A stretch of DNA of 7,229 nt from Kiritimatiellia bacterium (GTDB lineage: Bacteria; Verrucomicrobiota; Kiritimatiellia; RFP12; DVOR01): NCBI GenBank assembly GCA_017548245.1, contig JAFYMU010000100.1, forward strand, positions 1-7,229, written 5' to 3'. The notes under the pieces were generated by a model. That model made no database searches. It was not told the origin of the DNA and saw only the letters and a program-made list of their open reading frames with translations. A program made the translations under genes and the position numbers. This document shows, piece after piece, positions 5,265 to 7,229 of this stretch. Numbering within the stretch: the stretch's first letter is position 1; every line of letters begins with the position of its first letter.

Positions 5265-7229
5265 ATGAAATCTTTCCCCCTCTACGCAGCCCTGTTGGCG
5301 ACGGCCACATGGGGTGCATCCACGCTGGATGCGGCGGTCAATACCCGCTATGTTACTGTAGATATTCCGCGCGATTCGGCAATTTTGTCGCTCGCAGAAG
5401 TTGAAGTCTTCTCAAATGGTGTCAATATCGCCCCCAAAGGCATCGCCTCGCAAACCGCGACCGCGCACGATGCCGTTGCCTCCCGCGCAAATGATGGCAA
5501 CACCTCGGGCAATTGGCAGCTGAACACCGTCACCCATACGCCTGAAGGCGGCAAGTATCCCGCATGGGAAGTAGACCTCGGCGCAGAGTATCCGGTGGAA
5601 AAGATTGTGGTGTGGAACCGCACTGAACTGGCCAACCGCCTCGATGGTTTCCGCGTAACCGCCAGTGATGGTCAGCGCACCATCCAGTGGGAAGCACTCA
5701 CGGAAAAGGCGCAGCGCACCAACTATTTCGTCCCTGAAGCAGGTAAGTCTGCTCGCGCAGGTCAAACCTTGCCGACCTTGGCCGAACAGCAGGCACGCAT
5801 CAACTTGTTGGCACAGTTGGCCAACATCAATACGCAGGCCCTCCGCGAAGCCCTCACCGCTTACGCTGAAAAGTATCCCGAATCCTATCCGAACGCAACC
5901 GCCATCTTTGCAGAAATCGATGCCATCGAGCAGGTCGTTCTCGCAGGCAAGGCCAATGCAGAGACCGTGAAGGCCTTCCGTGAAGTGCAGAAGAAGGTCT
6001 TGTTGAAGCACCCGGCCGTTGACTTTGATGAAATGATCTTCATCAACCGTCCCAAGGGTTCGAAGCAGGGTCTCTTCCAGAACTATCAGGGCAACACCGC
6101 ATGGCTCGGCGACAACAACAGCTCCTTGCGTGGTTACAAGAACACCTTGCTCCGCGCACCGCTCTGCCAGGAAATGGGCCCTGCGAAGGTCATTCGTCAG
6201 TCCTCCGCCTACATGGGCGAACTCTGCCTTGACTGGAATGCAGAAAAGATTCTCCTCTCCTCCGGTGACGAAAAGGCGGGTCCTTGGGGCATCTACGAAG
6301 TCAACATTGATGGTTCGAACTGGACCAAGGCCTTCGAAGATCCGAACCCCGAAGTGGACTACTACGATGCTTGTTACCTCCCTGATGGTCGCATCATTAC
6401 CACCGCAACGATTGGCTTCAATGGTGTGCCGTGCGTCTCGGGCGGCGACTATGTGGCCAACTTGCAGTTGATTGAACAGGATCGCAAGACGGCGCGCCGT
6501 ATCACCTTCGACCAGGATATTAACTGGAACCCCGAAGTCTATCCCAATGGCCGCGTGGTCTTCATGCGTTGGGAATACACCGACTCGGCGCACTACTTCT
6601 CCCGCGTGTTGATGACGATGAACCCTGACGGCACCGACCAGCAGGAGTTCTACGGTTCCAACAGCTATTGGCCGAACGCCGTCTTCTATCACCAGAATAT
6701 CCCTGGCAGCTCCACCAAGTTTGTCGGTATCGTCACCGGTCACCATGGCGTGGCACGTAAGGGCGAATTGGTTCTCTTTGACGTGGCCAAGGGTCGTATC
6801 GAAACGCAGGGCGCGGTCCACAAGTTCCCCTTCCGTGGCAAGCCGATTGAAAACATCACCAAGGACCAGTTGGTCGATGACATCAAGCCTTACTTCCTCC
6901 ACCCCCGTCCGTTGAATGACGAACTCATCCTCGCGGCCATGCAGGATGATGGCGCTTCGCCGTGGCGCATCGTGTTGGTCGACATCTACGACAACGTGCT
7001 CACCCTCTGGGAGGCTCCGGATGCCAACTACTACGAACCCATCCCGTTGAAGAAGTTGCCCACGCCGGCTTATCGTCCCGACCGTGTTGACCTCACCAAG
7101 AAGACCTGTAATGTCTACATGGCCAACGTCTACCGTGGTCAGAAGACCTTGGATGGCGTGCCGAAGGGCAAGGTCAAGAAGTTGCGCGTCTTCAACTATG
7201 AATATGCACCGCGTCACGCTGGTGGTCAC
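5265..7229 (+). CDS. Secreted discoidin-domain protein with hydrazine-synthase-alpha-like propeller (3' end missing)
   Basis: The frame is open for 655 codons and leaves the window without a stop. Residues 1-24 (MKSFPLYAALLATATWGAS...) look like a signal peptide with cleavage near 18-24, so the protein should be exported. Residues about 28-155 resemble an F5/8 type C (discoidin) domain: DGNTSGNW (77-84), WEVDLGAEYPVEKIVVWNR (101-119) and GFRV. A helical, Ala/Glu-rich linker covers about 172-248. From about 253, propeller-like blades follow: FDEMIFINRP, GIYEVNIDGSN, CYLPDGRIITT, VLMTMNPDGTD, TGHHGVARKGELVLFD and FLHPRPLNDELI. As I recall, this order is that of proteins annotated as HzsA-related (hydrazine synthase alpha middle domain), common in Verrucomicrobia, Lentisphaerae and Planctomycetes, whose role outside anammox is unknown. 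No CXXCH haem motif occurs in the visible part; in relatives it lies nearer the C terminus. A plain TolB-like propeller is the alternative. Confidence 0.8.
   Translation, partial: MKSFPLYAALLATATWGASTLDAAVNTRYVTVDIPRDSAILSLAEVEVFSNGVNIAPKGIASQTATAHDAVASRANDGNTSGNWQLNTVTHTPEGGKYPAWEVDLGAEYPVEKIVVWNRTELANRLDGFRVTASDGQRTIQWEALTEKAQRTNYFVPEAGKSARAGQTLPTLAEQQARINLLAQLANINTQALREALTAYAEKYPESYPNATAIFAEIDAIEQVVLAGKANAETVKAFREVQKKVLLKHPAVDFDEMIFINRPKGSKQGLFQNYQGNTAWLGDNNSSLRGYKNTLLRAPLCQEMGPAKVIRQSSAYMGELCLDWNAEKILLSSGDEKAGPWGIYEVNIDGSNWTKAFEDPNPEVDYYDACYLPDGRIITTATIGFNGVPCVSGGDYVANLQLIEQDRKTARRITFDQDINWNPEVYPNGRVVFMRWEYTDSAHYFSRVLMTMNPDGTDQQEFYGSNSYWPNAVFYHQNIPGSSTKFVGIVTGHHGVARKGELVLFDVAKGRIETQGAVHKFPFRGKPIENITKDQLVDDIKPYFLHPRPLNDELILAAMQDDGASPWRIVLVDIYDNVLTLWEAPDANYYEPIPLKKLPTPAYRPDRVDLTKKTCNVYMANVYRGQKTLDGVPKGKVKKLRVFNYEYAPRHAGGH

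Noticed and set aside
5412..7229. 605-codon open frame on the minus strand
   Set aside because: It lies in codon register opposite a well-supported gene and exists only because that gene avoids TTA, CTA and TCA. Its translation shows no recognisable domain.

Overview
The window holds the start of a division and cell wall (dcw) gene cluster, read entirely on the + strand, followed by a separate secreted-protein gene that runs off the right edge. The best guess for the host is a bacterium of the Planctomycetes-Verrucomicrobia-Lentisphaerae-Kiritimatiellae group. This rests mainly on the last gene, a discoidin-domain protein joined to a hydrazine-synthase-alpha-like propeller, a family I know chiefly from those phyla. 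It also fits the divergent FtsL and the moderate GC content. No rRNA or other phylogenetic marker is present, so this is inference.

Layout. Positions 1-270 are non-coding and carry two unrelated short tandem repeat arrays, one of 26-bp period (7-80) and one of 23-bp period (162-263). Positions 270-660 show no credible gene; they become G-rich on the + strand and contain several small inverted repeats. A strong sigma70-type promoter follows (-35 at 660, -10 at 684) with an AT-rich upstream stretch. It is overlaid by GTG repeats at exact 10-bp spacing that look like an MraZ operator. Then come mraZ (741-1187), rsmH/mraW (1198-2133), a small ftsL-like gene (2137-2577), ftsI/penicillin-binding protein (2608-4422) and a DedA/VTT-family membrane protein (4419-5084). 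Gaps are 10, 3 and 30 bp, and the last pair overlaps by ATGA, so these five genes are very likely one operon. A strong hairpin (5108-5143) sits just after it. After a 180-bp gap with a nine-C tract, a new gene starts at 5265 with a good ribosome binding site and stays open for 655 codons to the window end.

How they work together. MraZ probably autoregulates the operon. RsmH modifies 16S rRNA. FtsL and FtsI are divisome parts, FtsI being the septal transpeptidase. The DedA-family protein takes the place where murE would usually follow ftsI; since some DedA proteins recycle undecaprenyl phosphate, it may serve the same wall-synthesis job. The last gene is probably independent and makes an exported protein of unknown function.

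Most notable points: the hydrazine-synthase-like secreted protein, the ftsI-DedA coupling, the phased MraZ-box-like operator, an abrupt codon-usage change inside ftsI at 4042, and the two upstream repeat arrays. I did not find a clear new defence or mobile system.
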